A DNA stretch of 64,000 nt. Origin: Chryseobacterium wanjuense (GTDB lineage Bacteria > Bacteroidota > Bacteroidia > Flavobacteriales > Weeksellaceae). Below are positions 16,133 through 26,174 of the stretch, piece after piece (within the stretch, counting starts at the first letter, position 1; each line of letters starts with the position of its first letter). The position numbers were made by a program, and so were the translations under genes. A model generated the notes under the pieces. It was not told where the DNA came from. It searched no databases and was given only the letters and a program-made list of their open reading frames with translations. The stretch spans positions 124,001 to 188,000 of the forward strand of contig NZ_FOIU01000002.1 in assembly GCF_900111495.1 (NCBI RefSeq). The letters run 5' to 3'.

Positions 16133-17599
16133 TTAATTCAACACATAAGTCGTTCCGTCTCTTCCGTCTTTCAGTTCAATACCTTCTGCAAGGAGCTTGT
16201 CGCGAATCTGGTCTGAAAGTTCGAAATTTTTTGATTTTCTTGCCTGATTTCTCAATTCGATTAAAACTTTTAATGTCTGATCTAGTTTTTCATTATTGTT
16301 TTCCTCGATTGCCTGTAATCCCAACACATCAAAAATTAGAGCATCTAAAGTTGATTTTAAATCATCTAAATCTTTAGTTGAAATCGTTTCTTTCCCATCA
16401 TTCAAGGCAAAAATATATTTTACAGCTTCGAATAGATGTGCAATAAGAACCGGTGAATTGAAATCATCCGTTAGAGCATCGTAGGCTTTATTTTTCCATT
16501 CTTCAAGATTAAAATCAGATTGTTTTTCATCATTTGGAGTGATTGAATGTAAAACTTTAATCGCTTCCATTAATCTGATAAAACCTTTTTCACTTGCCAG
16601 CATGGCATCATTCGAAATATCCAGAACACTTCTGTAATGAGCCTGCAGGAAGCAAAAACGCACAATCGCAGGATGGAAAGGCTTTTCAAAGAAGTCATTT
16701 TCACCCGTTACCAACTGCATCGGCAAAATATAATTCCCCGTTGATTTACTCATACGCTGAGAATTCATCGTCAGCATATTGGCGTGCATCCAGTAATTTA
16801 CCGGTGCCGCGTCATTGCAAGCTTTTCCCTGAGCGATTTCACATTCGTGGTGCGGGAACTTCAAATCCATTCCCCCGCCGTGAATATCGAAAGTTTCACC
16901 TAAATATTTCGTGCTCATCGCAGTACATTCAAGATGCCATCCCGGGAAACCCTCTCCCCAAGGCGAGTTCCATCTCATGATGTGTGCCGGAGAAGCTTTT
17001 TTCCAAAGTGCAAAGTCCTGTGGGTTTTTCTTTTCTCCCTGCCCGTCCAAATCTCTTGTATTGGCGAAAAGTTCTTCGATATTTCTTTTTGAAAGCTCAC
17101 CATAATTCAAGCCTCGTCTGTTATATTCCAATACGTCGAAATAGACAGAGCCATTGCTTTCGTAGGCAAATCCTCTTTCAATTAATTTTTGGGTTAATTC
17201 TATCTGTTCAACAATATGGCCAGTTGCAGTCGGCTCAATGTTCGGTGGCAGTAAATTAAACATATCCAACACCTTATGAAAATCTACCGTGTATTTCTGT
17301 ACGATTTCCATTGGTTCCAGTTTTTCCAGACGGGTTTGTTTTACGAATCGGTCATTGTCAACATTTCCATCGTCTGTAAGGTGGCCTGCATCGGTGATAT
17401 TTCTTACATATCTTACTTTATACCCCAAATGTTTCAGGCTTCTGTAAATAAAATCGAAGGAAAGAAAAGTTCTCACATTTCCCAAGTGAACATTGCTATA
17501 AACGGTAGGTCCACAAACGTACATTCCCACGTTTCCTTCTAAGATCGGTTTAAATATTTCTTTTTCGCCAGTAAGCGAGTTGTATATTTTTAATTGCAT
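16133..17599 (-). CDS. cysS: Cysteinyl-tRNA synthetase
   Basis: Class I aminoacyl-tRNA synthetase that charges tRNA-Cys in the cytoplasm. Length 488 residues is normal. The HIGH-type signature is VYSNVHLGN within [17 protein letters not shown] (about residues 29-45), the KMSKS loop is RMSKSTGN near 284, and zinc ligands appear in the N-terminal [17 protein letters not shown] and [19 protein letters not shown]. The C-terminal DALR/anticodon region ends in [13 protein letters not shown], a family-typical tail. The 144 bases upstream hold no T-box; they contain a small AAAGAT-TTCG-ATCTTT hairpin (17652-17667) of unknown meaning. Confidence 0.96.
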   Translation of the reverse strand: MQLKIYNSLTGEKEIFKPILEGNVGMYVCGPTVYSNVHLGNVRTFLSFDFIYRSLKHLGYKVRYVRNITDAGHLTDDGNVDNDRFVKQTRLEKLEPMEIVQKYTVDFHKVLDMFNLLPPNIEPTATGHIVEQIELTQKLIERGFAYESNGSVYFDVLEYNRRGLNYGELSKRNIEELFANTRDLDGQGEKKNPQDFALWKKASPAHIMRWNSPWGEGFPGWHLECTAMSTKYLGETFDIHGGGMDLKFPHHECEIAQGKACNDAAPVNYWMHANMLTMNSQRMSKSTGNYILPMQLVTGENDFFEKPFHPAIVRFCFLQAHYRSVLDISNDAMLASEKGFIRLMEAIKVLHSITPNDEKQSDFNLEEWKNKAYDALTDDFNSPVLIAHLFEAVKYIFALNDGKETISTKDLDDLKSTLDALIFDVLGLQAIEENNNEKLDQTLKVLIELRNQARKSKNFELSDQIRDKLLAEGIELKDGRDGTTYVLN

Positions 17600-17743
17600 T
17601 TTTTTGATTTTGATTTAATGATTTTAAAATTTAGTTTAAAGTTCAGAGATAAAAGATCGAAATCTTTCAACAGCATCTACAGCAACAACAAATAATCGTT
17701 GTTACAAAAATCTTATCCGAAACTTTTTTAAATTTTATCATTA

Positions 17744-18175
17744 CTAAATAGCTTTTAGATGGTGTTGTAAATGCCCAATATAATCATTAATAATATATTC
17801 TAAGGTGAAGATCTGAGGCTCGGTTTTTGTCATGTCACAGGTTCTTTGCAAAGCTTCATCAGGAATATTTTCTACGGTAATTACAATCTGAAAATTCAGA
17901 AATTTCCATAAATTAATAATATCCGAAGTCGAAACATTCTGATAATTCTGAGCTTTCACCCAGAAATTCTGGTCATAAACAATATTCTCGTTTTCCTTAT
18001 ACTGAGTGATTACAAATCTTCTGATATTGGATAAAGCACTGTCACAAAGATGACCCAAAATTTCTTTTTTCGACCATTTTTCAGGAGAAATTTTATGCGA
18101 CCATTGCTCTTCAGAAATATTTTCAAATCTCTGAAGTTCGGCTTCAACTATATTTTTAAGTATCTGATAATCCAT
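17744..18175 (-). CDS. DinB-like four-helix protein
   Basis: A 143-residue protein with the pattern of DinB/YfiT metalloproteins: helix 1 with ENISEEQWSHKISPEKWSKKEILGHLCDSA, whose GHL histidine is the first predicted metal ligand, and the C-terminal DYIGHLQHHLKAI supplying the others. Members of the superfamily include thiol-dependent transferases, among them the bacillithiol S-transferases of Firmicutes, which is notable because bshA is in this window, but that link is inference. It lies 10 bases downstream of folE on the same strand, so the two are likely co-transcribed. Confidence 0.8.
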   Translation of the reverse strand: MDYQILKNIVEAELQRFENISEEQWSHKISPEKWSKKEILGHLCDSALSNIRRFVITQYKENENIVYDQNFWVKAQNYQNVSTSDIINLWKFLNFQIVITVENIPDEALQRTCDMTKTEPQIFTLEYIINDYIGHLQHHLKAI

Positions 18176-18185
18176 TTATTTTAAA

Positions 18186-18854
18186 TTAATAATCCAGTTT
18201 TGCATGACTTCCCACATAATGTAAGAATTCCTGTCTTGTAATAGGATTTGTCCTGAAAATACCGCTCAATTCTGCTGTAATGGTAGAACTTGCCGTATCC
18301 TTAATTCCTCTGCAATTTACACAAAGGTGTTTTGCATCGATGATACAGGCAACATCTTTTGTTCCCAACGCTTCTTTCAAAGCCGCAACAATCTGCATGG
18401 TCAGTCTTTCCTGAACCTGCGGTCTTTTTGCATAATAATCTACAATTCTGTTAATTTTTGAAAGACCGATCACTTCACCATTCGAAATATAGGCAACATG
18501 CGCCCTTCCGATTATCGGCAAAAAGTGGTGTTCACAGAACGAATATACTGTGATATCTTTTTCTACCAACATCTGTCGGTATTTATATTTATTCGAAAAT
18601 GTAGAAATTCCCGGCTTATTTTCCGGCAGAAGCCCTCCAAAAATTTCCTGTACGTACATTTTCGCAACACGTTTTGGAGAATCTTTCAATGAATCGTCGG
18701 TCATATCAAGACCTAATGTTTCCATGATTTCTCCGAAAAGCTCTGAAATTTTTTCAATTTTTTCTTCTGGTGATTTCTCAAAAGCATCTTCCCGTATAGG
18801 CGTATGTTCTTTTCCAGTGAAAATATCATCGTCGTTATCAGTAAAATCAACCAT
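18186..18854 (-). CDS. folE: GTP cyclohydrolase I
   Basis: Converts GTP to 7,8-dihydroneopterin triphosphate, the first step of tetrahydrofolate synthesis. The 222 residues carry the type I signature: ITVYSFCEHHFLPIIGRAHVAYI (zinc Cys and His, about residues 103-125) and HLCVNCRGIKDTAS (third zinc Cys), with IVDYYAKRPQVQERLT between. The N-terminal ~30 acidic residues (MVDFTDNDDDIFTGKE) are a family-variable extension. It is the first gene of a folE-DinB pair and faces the GNAT-like gene divergently. A TATTTTTG -7 element lies at 18872-18879 (minus). The folate link with the metF/metH block 2-7 kb away is by pathway only. Confidence 0.95.
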   Translation of the reverse strand: MVDFTDNDDDIFTGKEHTPIREDAFEKSPEEKIEKISELFGEIMETLGLDMTDDSLKDSPKRVAKMYVQEIFGGLLPENKPGISTFSNKYKYRQMLVEKDITVYSFCEHHFLPIIGRAHVAYISNGEVIGLSKINRIVDYYAKRPQVQERLTMQIVAALKEALGTKDVACIIDAKHLCVNCRGIKDTASSTITAELSGIFRTNPITRQEFLHYVGSHAKLDY

Positions 18855-18871
18855 TTTTATTTAATTTGCAA

Positions 18872-18879
18872 CAAAAATA
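18872..18879 (-). promoter_or_regulatory. -7 promoter element of folE
   Basis: TATTTTTG on the minus strand, 18 bases before the folE ATG. The nearest upstream TTG (18907-18905) gives a 25-base spacer, slightly long for the class, so only the -7 element is asserted. Confidence 0.45.
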
Positions 18880-18954
18880 CGGATAATATCTGTTTCGTTT
18901 ATTTCAAATTAAGCGAAAAATATTATCTTTCACCCTCTACTCTCATTTAATGCT

Positions 18955-20109
18955 ATGATTATCGTTGAAGAAGTACAAAACGAAAACCAGAAAAAGGAAT
19001 TTTTAGAATTTCCTGCAAGGCTTTATCAACACGACAAAAACTACATCAGACCTTTGGATAAGGACATCGACGAGATTTTTAATCCCGAAAAAAATAAATT
19101 CTTCAAAACAGGAGAATGCACAAGATTTTTGTTTAAAAATAAGCAAGATCAAACCGTCGGGAAAGTGGCTGTTTTTGTGAATCATCTTTACGAACAAAAT
19201 CAGCCTACGGGAGGAATCGGTTTTTTTGACTGTATTAATAATCAAAAAACAGCTGATTTTATTTTTGACCATTGTAAAAACTGGCTACAGGAAAGAGGAA
19301 TGGAAGCGATGGACGGACCTATAAATTTCGGTGAACGTGATAAATTCTGGGGACTCCTGATCGAAGGTTTTGCTGAGCCACTGTACGGGATGAATTATAA
19401 TTCCTCTTATTACAAAGAGCTTTTCGAAAATTATGGTTTTAAAATTTATTTTGAACAGCTTTGTTTTTCGAGACCTATTTTTGCCGATGTTTCAAGGGTT
19501 TTTACGGTAATGCATGCGAAACATAAGCAGAATCCAAATATTTCTGCAAGACCCATGACGAAAAATAATCTGGAAAAATTTGCGAAAGATTTTACGGAAA
19601 TTTATAATAAAGCGTGGGCAGCTCACGGCGAGGGAAAATGCATGGAGGAAGCGAAAACTTTGAAAATGTTTAAAACCATGAAGCCCATCATTAATGAACA
19701 TATTTCATGGTTTGTCTATGAAAACGAAAAACCTATCGCCATGTGGATGAATATTCCTGATACGAACCAATGGTTTAAATATTTACATGGAAAGTTCGGA
19801 TTTTTAGAAAAGCTTAAATTTTTATGGGTTAAAAAGTTTAAGAAAAACGAAAAAATGGTGGGACTTGTGTTCGGCGTCGTTCCGGAATGGCAAAGAAAAG
19901 GCATCGAAGGTTATATGATCTGGGAGGGAACTCAGCATCTAAGAAAACACACGGATTTTAAAGTGACGGAGATGCAGTGGATTGGTGATTTTAACCCCAA
20001 AATGATAAAAATTGCCGAAAATCTGGACACAACAGTTACGCGAAAACTGGCAACCTATCGGTATTTGTTTGACAGAAATAAAGAGTTTGAAAGGCATCCT
20101 ATGTTGTAG
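18955..20109 (+). CDS. GNAT-superfamily-like protein (YghO/BcerS-like), function unknown
   Basis: A 384-residue soluble protein. The N-terminal part (LEFPARLYQHDKNYIRPL, then CTRFLFKNKQDQTVGKVAVFVN) and the C-terminal part (MVGLVFGVVPEWQRKGIEGYMIWEGTQHL with the CoA-loop-like QRKGIEG, about residues 307-317) resemble the two-lobed acyl-CoA N-acyltransferase-like proteins often annotated as YghO-like. No substrate is known. It stands alone, divergent from folE by 100 bases, and ends just before REP-like palindrome B and the convergent metF. The superfamily call is moderately sure, the function open. Confidence 0.65.
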   Translation: MIIVEEVQNENQKKEFLEFPARLYQHDKNYIRPLDKDIDEIFNPEKNKFFKTGECTRFLFKNKQDQTVGKVAVFVNHLYEQNQPTGGIGFFDCINNQKTADFIFDHCKNWLQERGMEAMDGPINFGERDKFWGLLIEGFAEPLYGMNYNSSYYKELFENYGFKIYFEQLCFSRPIFADVSRVFTVMHAKHKQNPNISARPMTKNNLEKFAKDFTEIYNKAWAAHGEGKCMEEAKTLKMFKTMKPIINEHISWFVYENEKPIAMWMNIPDTNQWFKYLHGKFGFLEKLKFLWVKKFKKNEKMVGLVFGVVPEWQRKGIEGYMIWEGTQHLRKHTDFKVTEMQWIGDFNPKMIKIAENLDTTVTRKLATYRYLFDRNKEFERHPML

Positions 20110-20110
20110 G

Positions 20111-20157
20111 TAAGAATTTCGGCGGGCTCGTCTTTGACGAGCCCGCCGAAATTCTTA
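20111..20157. repeat. REP-like palindrome B (22-base perfect arms)
   Basis: Arms 20111-20132 and 20136-20157 pair perfectly around TTT. The core GCTCGTCTTTGACGAGC is shared with palindrome A at 9333-9369, but the outer 10 or so base pairs differ while remaining complementary. Like copy A, it sits between two convergent genes, one base after the GNAT-like stop. Confidence 0.92.
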
Positions 20158-20164
20158 AAAATAA

Positions 20165-20190
20165 AAAAGTCCTGCTGAAAACAGGACTTT
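20165..20190 (-). terminator. Intrinsic terminator of the methionine block
   Basis: On the minus strand AAAGTCCTG pairs with CAGGACTTT around a short loop and runs into TTTTTTA. It begins 25 bases after the metF stop and is the last element of the 20.2-30.1 kb minus-strand gene set. Confidence 0.75.
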
Positions 20191-20214
20191 AAAATCAAAT
20201 ATCATTTTACTTTA

Positions 20215-21174
20215 TTAGAATAGCTCTCCGGCTACTTTTTTAATGTTGTCACTTTTTCCCATCGAGTAGAAATGCAGAACCGGAACTCCAAAATCCAGCA
20301 GTTCTTTGCATTGGGCAATAGACCATTCAATTCCGATCTGTTTTACGGCTTCATTGTTTTTGGCAGCTTCCACTTCATTGATTAATTCTTCCGGTAAATC
20401 AATTTTGAAAACCTGCGGCAGTAATTTCAAATGTCTTTTCGTCGCAATCGGCTTAATTCCCGGAATAATTGGAACTGTAATTCCCATTTCGCGAGCTTTG
20501 GTTACAAATTCAATATATTTTTTATTATCAAAAAACATTTGCGTAACGATGTAATCTGCTCCCGCATCCACTTTTTCTTTCAGCCATTTTAAATCATAAT
20601 TCATAGAAGGTGCTTCCATGTGCTTTTCGGGATATCCGGCAACACCTATGCAGAATTTATTGAGTTCGTCACATTCTTCATCCTGATTATGCAGATATTT
20701 TCCTCTTCCCAAATCGTTGATCTGATGGACAAGATCCATTGCGCTGGCGTGACCTCCGGGCGTTGGTTCAAAATATTGATGCCCTTTCATCGCGTCACCT
20801 CTCAGTGCCATTACATTATCTATTCCGAGATACATACAATCGACTAAAAGGTATTCCGTTTCTTCTTTGGTAAAACCTCCACAAAGTAAGTGTGGCACAG
20901 TATCTACATTATATTTATGCTGAATTGCGGCACAAATCCCCAATGTTCCGGGACGCATTCTGGTGATGCGGCGCTCCATCAGTCCGTTTCCTTTATCGAT
21001 GTAAATATATTCTTCCCTGGAAGTCGTCACATCAATGAATGGAGGTTTGAATTCCATCAACGGATCTATATTCGTATACAGGTCTTCAATACCGATTCCT
21101 TTCTGTGGCGGAACTACTTCTAAAGAGAATAGAGTTTTTCCATTTGCGTTTTTTATATGATCTGTTATCTTCAT
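20215..21174 (-). CDS. metF: 5,10-methylenetetrahydrofolate reductase
   Basis: FAD enzyme that makes 5-methyl-THF, the methyl donor for MetH. I start it at ATG 21174 (MKITDHIKNANGKTLFSLEV), giving 319 residues, the usual length. The frame extends 25 codons further upstream, but that stretch is translated repeat DNA (GTTGCTTGTTG-type phrases). Visible features: FSLEVVPPQKG with the catalytic Glu near residue 19, DVTTSREEY, the LRGD turn (VMALRGD), DFGVPVLHFYSMG near the C-terminus. It is the last gene of the minus-strand methionine block, 90 bases after metH C-part. Confidence 0.95.
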   Translation of the reverse strand: MKITDHIKNANGKTLFSLEVVPPQKGIGIEDLYTNIDPLMEFKPPFIDVTTSREEYIYIDKGNGLMERRITRMRPGTLGICAAIQHKYNVDTVPHLLCGGFTKEETEYLLVDCMYLGIDNVMALRGDAMKGHQYFEPTPGGHASAMDLVHQINDLGRGKYLHNQDEECDELNKFCIGVAGYPEKHMEAPSMNYDLKWLKEKVDAGADYIVTQMFFDNKKYIEFVTKAREMGITVPIIPGIKPIATKRHLKLLPQVFKIDLPEELINEVEAAKNNEAVKQIGIEWSIAQCKELLDFGVPVLHFYSMGKSDNIKKVAGELF

Positions 21175-21264
21175 TTTTAAATTTTGTTGCTTGTTGAAAG
21201 TTGCTAGTTGATGGACATGATGGTAAAACCTGCAACCAACAACTGCCAACCATTAACTTTTATA

Positions 21265-23928
21265 TTAATCTGCTAAATTCGGCGACAACCATTTTCTCGC
21301 TTCCTGTAAAGAAATTCCCTTTCTTTTGGAATAATCTTTCAATTGATCTTCCGTGATCTTTCCTAAGCCGAAATATTTTGCGTGCGGACTTCCGAAATAA
21401 TACCCCGAAACCGAAGCTGTAGGAAACATCGCTAAGCTTTCCGTCAAATAAACGCCGATGCTTTCTTTCACTTTTAATAAATCCCAAATCGCATGTTTTT
21501 CCAAATGGTCAGGGCAAGCCGGATAGCCAGGAGCCGGACGGATTCCTTTGTATTTTTCAGCGATCAAATCTTCATTACTCAAGTTTTCCTGATTGGCATA
21601 TCCCCAATATTCGGTTCTTACTTTTTTATGTAAAAATTCGGCGTAGGCTTCTGCAAAACGGTCTGCCAAAGCTTTCACCATGATTGCATTGTAATCGTCG
21701 TTTGCTTTTTCATATTCTTCTGCCAATTCATCGGTTCCAAAACCTGTTGTCACGCAGAAAGCACCTATATAATCGGTTTTTCCGGAACTTTGAGGAGCAA
21801 TAAAATCACTTAATGCCAAATATTCTTTTCCTTTTGATTTCTGAACCTGCTGTCTTAATGTTAAGAATTTAATCTGTTCCTTATCATTTTTATCAAAGAT
21901 TAAAATATCATCAGACTCATTAGCATTAGCCTTAAAAATTCCGAAAACAGCTTTTGCCGTTAATAATTTTTCGTCTAAAATTTTCTTTAAAATAACCTGG
22001 GCGTCTTTAAACAATTCTTTAGCCTGAGCTCCAACCACCTCATCATCAAAAATATTAGGATATTTTCCGTGTAAGTCCCAGCTTCTGAAAAACGGCGACC
22101 AGTCGATGAACGGAACCAGTTCATTCAAATCCTGATTTTCAAAAACCTGAATACCTAAATTGTTCGGTGTGAAAATTTCTTCATTTTCCCAATCAATTTT
22201 AAATTTATCCTTTCGTGCGTCCTCAATCGAAACATAGTTTTTATCAATCTGTCTGTTCAGGAACTTTTCACGGAACTCGGAATATTCGCTTTTCAAATCA
22301 TCAACATATTCCTTATTTCTGTCACCCAGCAATGAACTTACTACATTTACCGCTCTGGAGGCGTCATTCACATGAACGACGGCGTTTTTATATTTTAAAT
22401 CGATTTTCACGGCGGTATGTGCCTTTGAAGTCGTTGCACCGCCGATTAATAAAGGAAAATCTAAATTTTGTCTTTCCAATTCCTGTGCGATGTACACCAT
22501 TTCGTCCAAACTTGGCGTAATAAGTCCGCTTAATCCAATAACATCTACTTTTTCTTCAATTGCTGTCTGAATGATTTTTTCGGCCGGAACCATCACTCCT
22601 AGGTCAACAATTTCATAATTATTACAGCCCAAAACAACGCTCACAATATTTTTACCGATGTCGTGAACATCACCTTTTACCGTTGCCATCAAAATTTTCC
22701 CGTTGGCTGGTTTTGTCCCGTCTTTTTCCGCTTCGATGAAGGGTTGCAGATACGCCACCGCTTTTTTCATCACCCTCGCCGATTTTACAACCTGAGGCAA
22801 GAACATTTTTCCGCTTCCGAATAAATCGCCGACAACACCCATTCCGGTCATCAAATTAATTTCAATAACATGAAGTGGTTTTGCAGCCTGTAATCTTGCT
22901 TCCTCCACATCTTCTTCGATAAAACGGTCGATTCCTTTCACCAAAGAATGTGTAATCCTTTCCTGTAAAGGTTTTGTACGCCATTCAAGTTCCTCAACTT
23001 TCTCTTTTTTGACAGATTTATTCTTTTCAGAATAATCCAATAGTCTTTCCGTAGCATCTTCTCTTTTATCAAGAATTACATCTTCTACGAGCTCAAGAAG
23101 TTCTTTATTAATTTCATCATACACCTCCAGCATAGCAGGATTTACAATCCCCATATTCATTCCCGCCTGAATCGCGTGGTACAGGAAAACCGAGTGCATT
23201 GCTTCCCTCACCGTATCATTTCCACGGAACGAGAATGAAACGTTTGAAACTCCTCCACTTACAGACGCGTACGGAAGATTCTGGCGAACCCATCTCGTCG
23301 CTTCAATGAAGTCGATTGCATTTCTTCGGTGTTCATCCATTCCCGTTGCTACAGGGAAAATATTTAAATCGAAAATAATATCTTCTGCAGGGAAGTTCAG
23401 CTGATTTACTAAAATATCGTAAGAACGCTTTGAAATCTCAACTCTCCGATCAAAACTATCTGCCTGACCCACCTCATCAAAAGCCATAACGATCACTGCA
23501 GCACCATACCTTTTAACCGCTTTTGCCTGTTTGATAAATTCTTCTTCACCGCCTTTTAAGCTGATAGAATTTACCACACATTTTCCCTGTGCCACCTGCA
23601 ATCCTGCCTCTAAAATCTCCCATTTTGAGGAGTCGATCATGATCGGGATTCTGGAAATATCAGGTTCGGAAGCGATTAGATTTAAAAATTTAATCATCGA
23701 AGCTTTTCCGTCGATCAATCCGTCGTCGAAATTGACATCAAGAATCTGTGCACCACCCTCAACCTGATGACGGGCAATATCCAGCGCTTCCCCGAATTTT
23801 TCTTCTTTAATTAATCTTAAAAATTTCTTGGAACCGGCAACATTGGTTCTTTCACCAACGTTGATGAAGTTACTTTCCGGCGTAATAATCAGAGGCTCAA
23901 GCCCCGATAATCTTAAATATTTCATCAA
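21265..23928 (-). CDS. metH: Methionine synthase, C-terminal subunit (folate, B12 and activation domains)
   Basis: This polypeptide carries everything of MetH except the homocysteine domain. Domains in order over 887 residues: pterin-binding barrel (about 10-270; [29 protein letters not shown]), cobalamin cap and Rossmann domain (about 320-560; [20 protein letters not shown] holds the B12-ligating DxHxxG histidine), and AdoMet reactivation domain (about 590-880; [15 protein letters not shown]). It has no homocysteine/zinc domain; that is encoded separately at 25109-26119. It transfers methyl from methyl-THF to homocysteine in complex with that subunit (inference from the split-MetH family). 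Starts 4 bases after the desaturase stop. Confidence 0.95.
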   Translation of the reverse strand: MMKYLRLSGLEPLIITPESNFINVGERTNVAGSKKFLRLIKEEKFGEALDIARHQVEGGAQILDVNFDDGLIDGKASMIKFLNLIASEPDISRIPIMIDSSKWEILEAGLQVAQGKCVVNSISLKGGEEEFIKQAKAVKRYGAAVIVMAFDEVGQADSFDRRVEISKRSYDILVNQLNFPAEDIIFDLNIFPVATGMDEHRRNAIDFIEATRWVRQNLPYASVSGGVSNVSFSFRGNDTVREAMHSVFLYHAIQAGMNMGIVNPAMLEVYDEINKELLELVEDVILDKREDATERLLDYSEKNKSVKKEKVEELEWRTKPLQERITHSLVKGIDRFIEEDVEEARLQAAKPLHVIEINLMTGMGVVGDLFGSGKMFLPQVVKSARVMKKAVAYLQPFIEAEKDGTKPANGKILMATVKGDVHDIGKNIVSVVLGCNNYEIVDLGVMVPAEKIIQTAIEEKVDVIGLSGLITPSLDEMVYIAQELERQNLDFPLLIGGATTSKAHTAVKIDLKYKNAVVHVNDASRAVNVVSSLLGDRNKEYVDDLKSEYSEFREKFLNRQIDKNYVSIEDARKDKFKIDWENEEIFTPNNLGIQVFENQDLNELVPFIDWSPFFRSWDLHGKYPNIFDDEVVGAQAKELFKDAQVILKKILDEKLLTAKAVFGIFKANANESDDILIFDKNDKEQIKFLTLRQQVQKSKGKEYLALSDFIAPQSSGKTDYIGAFCVTTGFGTDELAEEYEKANDDYNAIMVKALADRFAEAYAEFLHKKVRTEYWGYANQENLSNEDLIAEKYKGIRPAPGYPACPDHLEKHAIWDLLKVKESIGVYLTESLAMFPTASVSGYYFGSPHAKYFGLGKITEDQLKDYSKRKGISLQEARKWLSPNLAD

Positions 23929-23932
23929 TTTA

Positions 23933-25024
23933 TTATTCTTCTAAAATAAAATATGCATTATTCGCATTTTGCTTCAGCAAATCAACATGTTTGCCCAAAG
24001 CGGTAAAAATCGGAAACCTTTTGTACGCCAAATTATGTTCTTTAGCAAACTTTTCGATTTCCTCCGTAATTTCATTATAATAGAGATAACTGTAGTTCGG
24101 GAAGAGATGATGGGCAACGTGAAAGTTGAAATTTCCCAAAACATTTCTCACAAACCAGCTATTTTCCTGTAAATCATTGGTCACCTCAAACTGGTGGTGA
24201 AGCCAGCTGTAAGGCAGTCCGTTTTTCTCATCCAGTTTCGGAAAAGCATTGTCGGGAAGCGGATGCAAAGGCAACAGCACAAACAGCGCAAAAATACTCG
24301 CCGAAATCACCTGCAAAAACCAAGCTCCCAGAGCCAGCCCGATGGATACTTTAAAAAACAAAACCGGAACTGCAATCTGATAGAAAAAATAAAAAAGTTT
24401 ATAATTTATCATTTTCACTTTTTCAACCATTGGAATTGCGCCCTGCGTTTTCAGAATCACTCTTTCTTTGTCGAAAAAATCTCTGAAATCTCTGATAAAC
24501 ATCCAATTAAACAAATATAAAGGATACACCAAAAAGAAAAAGAAATGCTGATATTTTTGAACGCCTTTCGCTTTGATCCACGGAACGATTAAAAGAAGTC
24601 CGCTCTGTTCGATGTCTGTGTCCCAACCGTCAACATTCGGATAGGCGTGATGACTTGCGATGTGTCTTTTTTTCCAGATATAAGAATTGGCACCTACAAA
24701 ATCGAAAATCTGCAACACGAGTCCGTTTAATTTTTTGCTTTTATAAATATTATTGTGGGCAGCTTCGTGAATTAAGTTTAAATAAATCAATACCAAAGAA
24801 ATCCCCATCAAAACAAAACTTAAAATATACACCCAAGGTTTTTCGGCATTAAAAAGCGCAAACACATATAAACCAAAATAGACCAAAGGCAAAATAATGG
24901 CTTTGATCTGTATATAAATATCCCTGTTTTCGGGAATGGCTTCTATACGCTGGTTCACTTTTTTTCTTAGTTCATTAAACAGTTTTGCATCCTCAGAATC
25001 TTTTAAGTAAATCGGCTTTTCCAT
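23933..25024 (-). CDS. Membrane fatty acid desaturase
   Basis: Di-iron membrane desaturase of the acyl-CoA/front-end type. All three histidine boxes are present: HEAAH (residues 86-90), HIASHH (121-126) and HVAHH (302-306). Hydrophobic pairs flank them ([33 protein letters not shown], and about residues 205-255). No cytochrome b5 domain is fused, so electrons must come from elsewhere. The 363-residue length fits. It lies between the two parts of split metH: 84 bases after the homocysteine domain gene and 4 bases before metH C-part, so it is probably co-transcribed with them. Chain position and substrate are not deducible. Confidence 0.9.
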   Translation of the reverse strand: MEKPIYLKDSEDAKLFNELRKKVNQRIEAIPENRDIYIQIKAIILPLVYFGLYVFALFNAEKPWVYILSFVLMGISLVLIYLNLIHEAAHNNIYKSKKLNGLVLQIFDFVGANSYIWKKRHIASHHAYPNVDGWDTDIEQSGLLLIVPWIKAKGVQKYQHFFFFLVYPLYLFNWMFIRDFRDFFDKERVILKTQGAIPMVEKVKMINYKLFYFFYQIAVPVLFFKVSIGLALGAWFLQVISASIFALFVLLPLHPLPDNAFPKLDEKNGLPYSWLHHQFEVTNDLQENSWFVRNVLGNFNFHVAHHLFPNYSYLYYNEITEEIEKFAKEHNLAYKRFPIFTALGKHVDLLKQNANNAYFILEE

Positions 25025-25108
25025 TATAAATAAATTTTGTGTGATATTTAAAGATAATATTAAAAACCGTTCCTTTTCTTATCGATTCAATAAAAAAAAT
25101 CTATTAAA

Positions 25109-26119
25109 TCAGACAAATTCCTTCAATTTTCTTGGCGGATACTGTGCTACCAAATCTGCAATCGCTTTGATATGATCCGGTGTGGTTCCGCAGCAACCTC
25201 CAATGATGTTAATCAACCCTTTTTCTACATATTCCTTAATCTGATCTGCCATATCTTCAGGCGTTTCGTCATATTTTCCGAAAGCGTTCGGAAGACCTGC
25301 ATTCGGATACGCCGAAACATGGAATTCTGAATTGTGAGCCAACGTTTCCAAATATGGTGTTAATTGATTGGCTCCCAAAGCACAGTTGAAACCTACACTT
25401 AATAAATTCAAATGCGAAATGGAAATTAAAAATGCTTCCGCAGTCTGTCCGCTCAACGTTCTTCCTGAAGCATCGGTAATCGTTCCTGAAACCATGATCG
25501 GGATTTTAATTCCTCTTTCTTCCTGAATTTCGTCGATGGCAAATAATGCGGCTTTTGCATTTAACGTATCAAAAATTGTTTCAACCAAAAGAATGTCTGA
25601 ACCTCCGTCTAATAAAGCTTCCGATTGTTGTTTGTAAGCAATTCTCAATTCATCGAAAGTGATCGCTCTGTAACCAGGATCGTTTACATCAGGGCTTAAA
25701 CTTGCCGTTCTGTTAGTCGGACCGATAGAACCGGCTACAAATCTAGGTTTGCCGGGATTTTGAGCAGTGAATTCATCACATACTTTTCTTGCGATTTTTG
25801 CAGACTCGTAGTTTAATTCATAAACCAAATCTTCCATGTGGTAATCTGCCATGGCAATCGTTGTTCCCGAAAACGTATTCGTCTCAATGATGTCTGCACC
25901 TGCTTCCAGATATTTTTTGTGAACTTCTTCAATGGCCTGAGGCTGTGTTAATGAAAGTAAATCATTATTTCCTTTCACCGGATGTTCCCAATCTTTGAAA
26001 CGCTCGCCACGATAGTCTTCTTCCTCGAATTTGTATCGCTGAAGCATCGTTCCCATCGCTCCGTCAAGAATTAAAATTCTTTCGGATAATGCTTTGTATA
26101 ATTGTTCTGAATTTTTCAT
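25109..26119 (-). CDS. metH: Methionine synthase, homocysteine-binding subunit
   Basis: A 336-residue homocysteine S-methyltransferase barrel, equivalent to the first domain of full-length MetH. It opens with [22 protein letters not shown], has [14 protein letters not shown] [13 protein letters not shown] near residue 246 (first zinc Cys) and ends with [11 protein letters not shown] near 310-320 (other two zinc Cys), so the zinc site is complete. It lacks folate and B12 domains, which are in 21265-23928; the two genes are separated by the desaturase. Start at ATG 26119, 55 bases after metZ, with a perfect palindrome (26138-26168) in the gap. Confidence 0.94.
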   Translation of the reverse strand: MKNSEQLYKALSERILILDGAMGTMLQRYKFEEEDYRGERFKDWEHPVKGNNDLLSLTQPQAIEEVHKKYLEAGADIIETNTFSGTTIAMADYHMEDLVYELNYESAKIARKVCDEFTAQNPGKPRFVAGSIGPTNRTASLSPDVNDPGYRAITFDELRIAYKQQSEALLDGGSDILLVETIFDTLNAKAALFAIDEIQEERGIKIPIMVSGTITDASGRTLSGQTAEAFLISISHLNLLSVGFNCALGANQLTPYLETLAHNSEFHVSAYPNAGLPNAFGKYDETPEDMADQIKEYVEKGLINIIGGCCGTTPDHIKAIADLVAQYPPRKLKEFV

Positions 26120-26137
26120 TTTTATTTTGATTTGAAA

Positions 26138-26168
26138 GCCTTGTCAAGGTTTAAAACCTTGACAAGGC
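26138..26168. repeat. Perfect 15-base-arm palindrome between metZ and metH
   Basis: GCCTTGTCAAGGTTT, one central A, then the exact reverse complement. It lies 6 bases after metZ and 18 before the metH ATG. No U-run follows on the minus strand, so processing, attenuation or a mobile micro-repeat are all possible. Confidence 0.92.
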
Positions 26169-26174
26169 TCATTA

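Noticed and set aside
17600..17743. T-box or other riboswitch upstream of cysS
   Set aside because: No T-box specifier or conserved T-box core is present; only a small TTCG-loop hairpin is seen.
20215..21249. A longer metF starting at 21249
   Set aside because: The extra 25 residues are translated intergenic repeat DNA; ATG 21174 yields the normal 319-residue protein.
23933..25024. Desaturase carried in by a mobile element
   Set aside because: No transposase, inverted repeats or target duplications are visible at its borders; composition does not obviously differ.
21265..26119. metH broken by a frameshift
   Set aside because: Both halves have intact starts, stops and complete domains with a whole gene between them, matching known split MetH.
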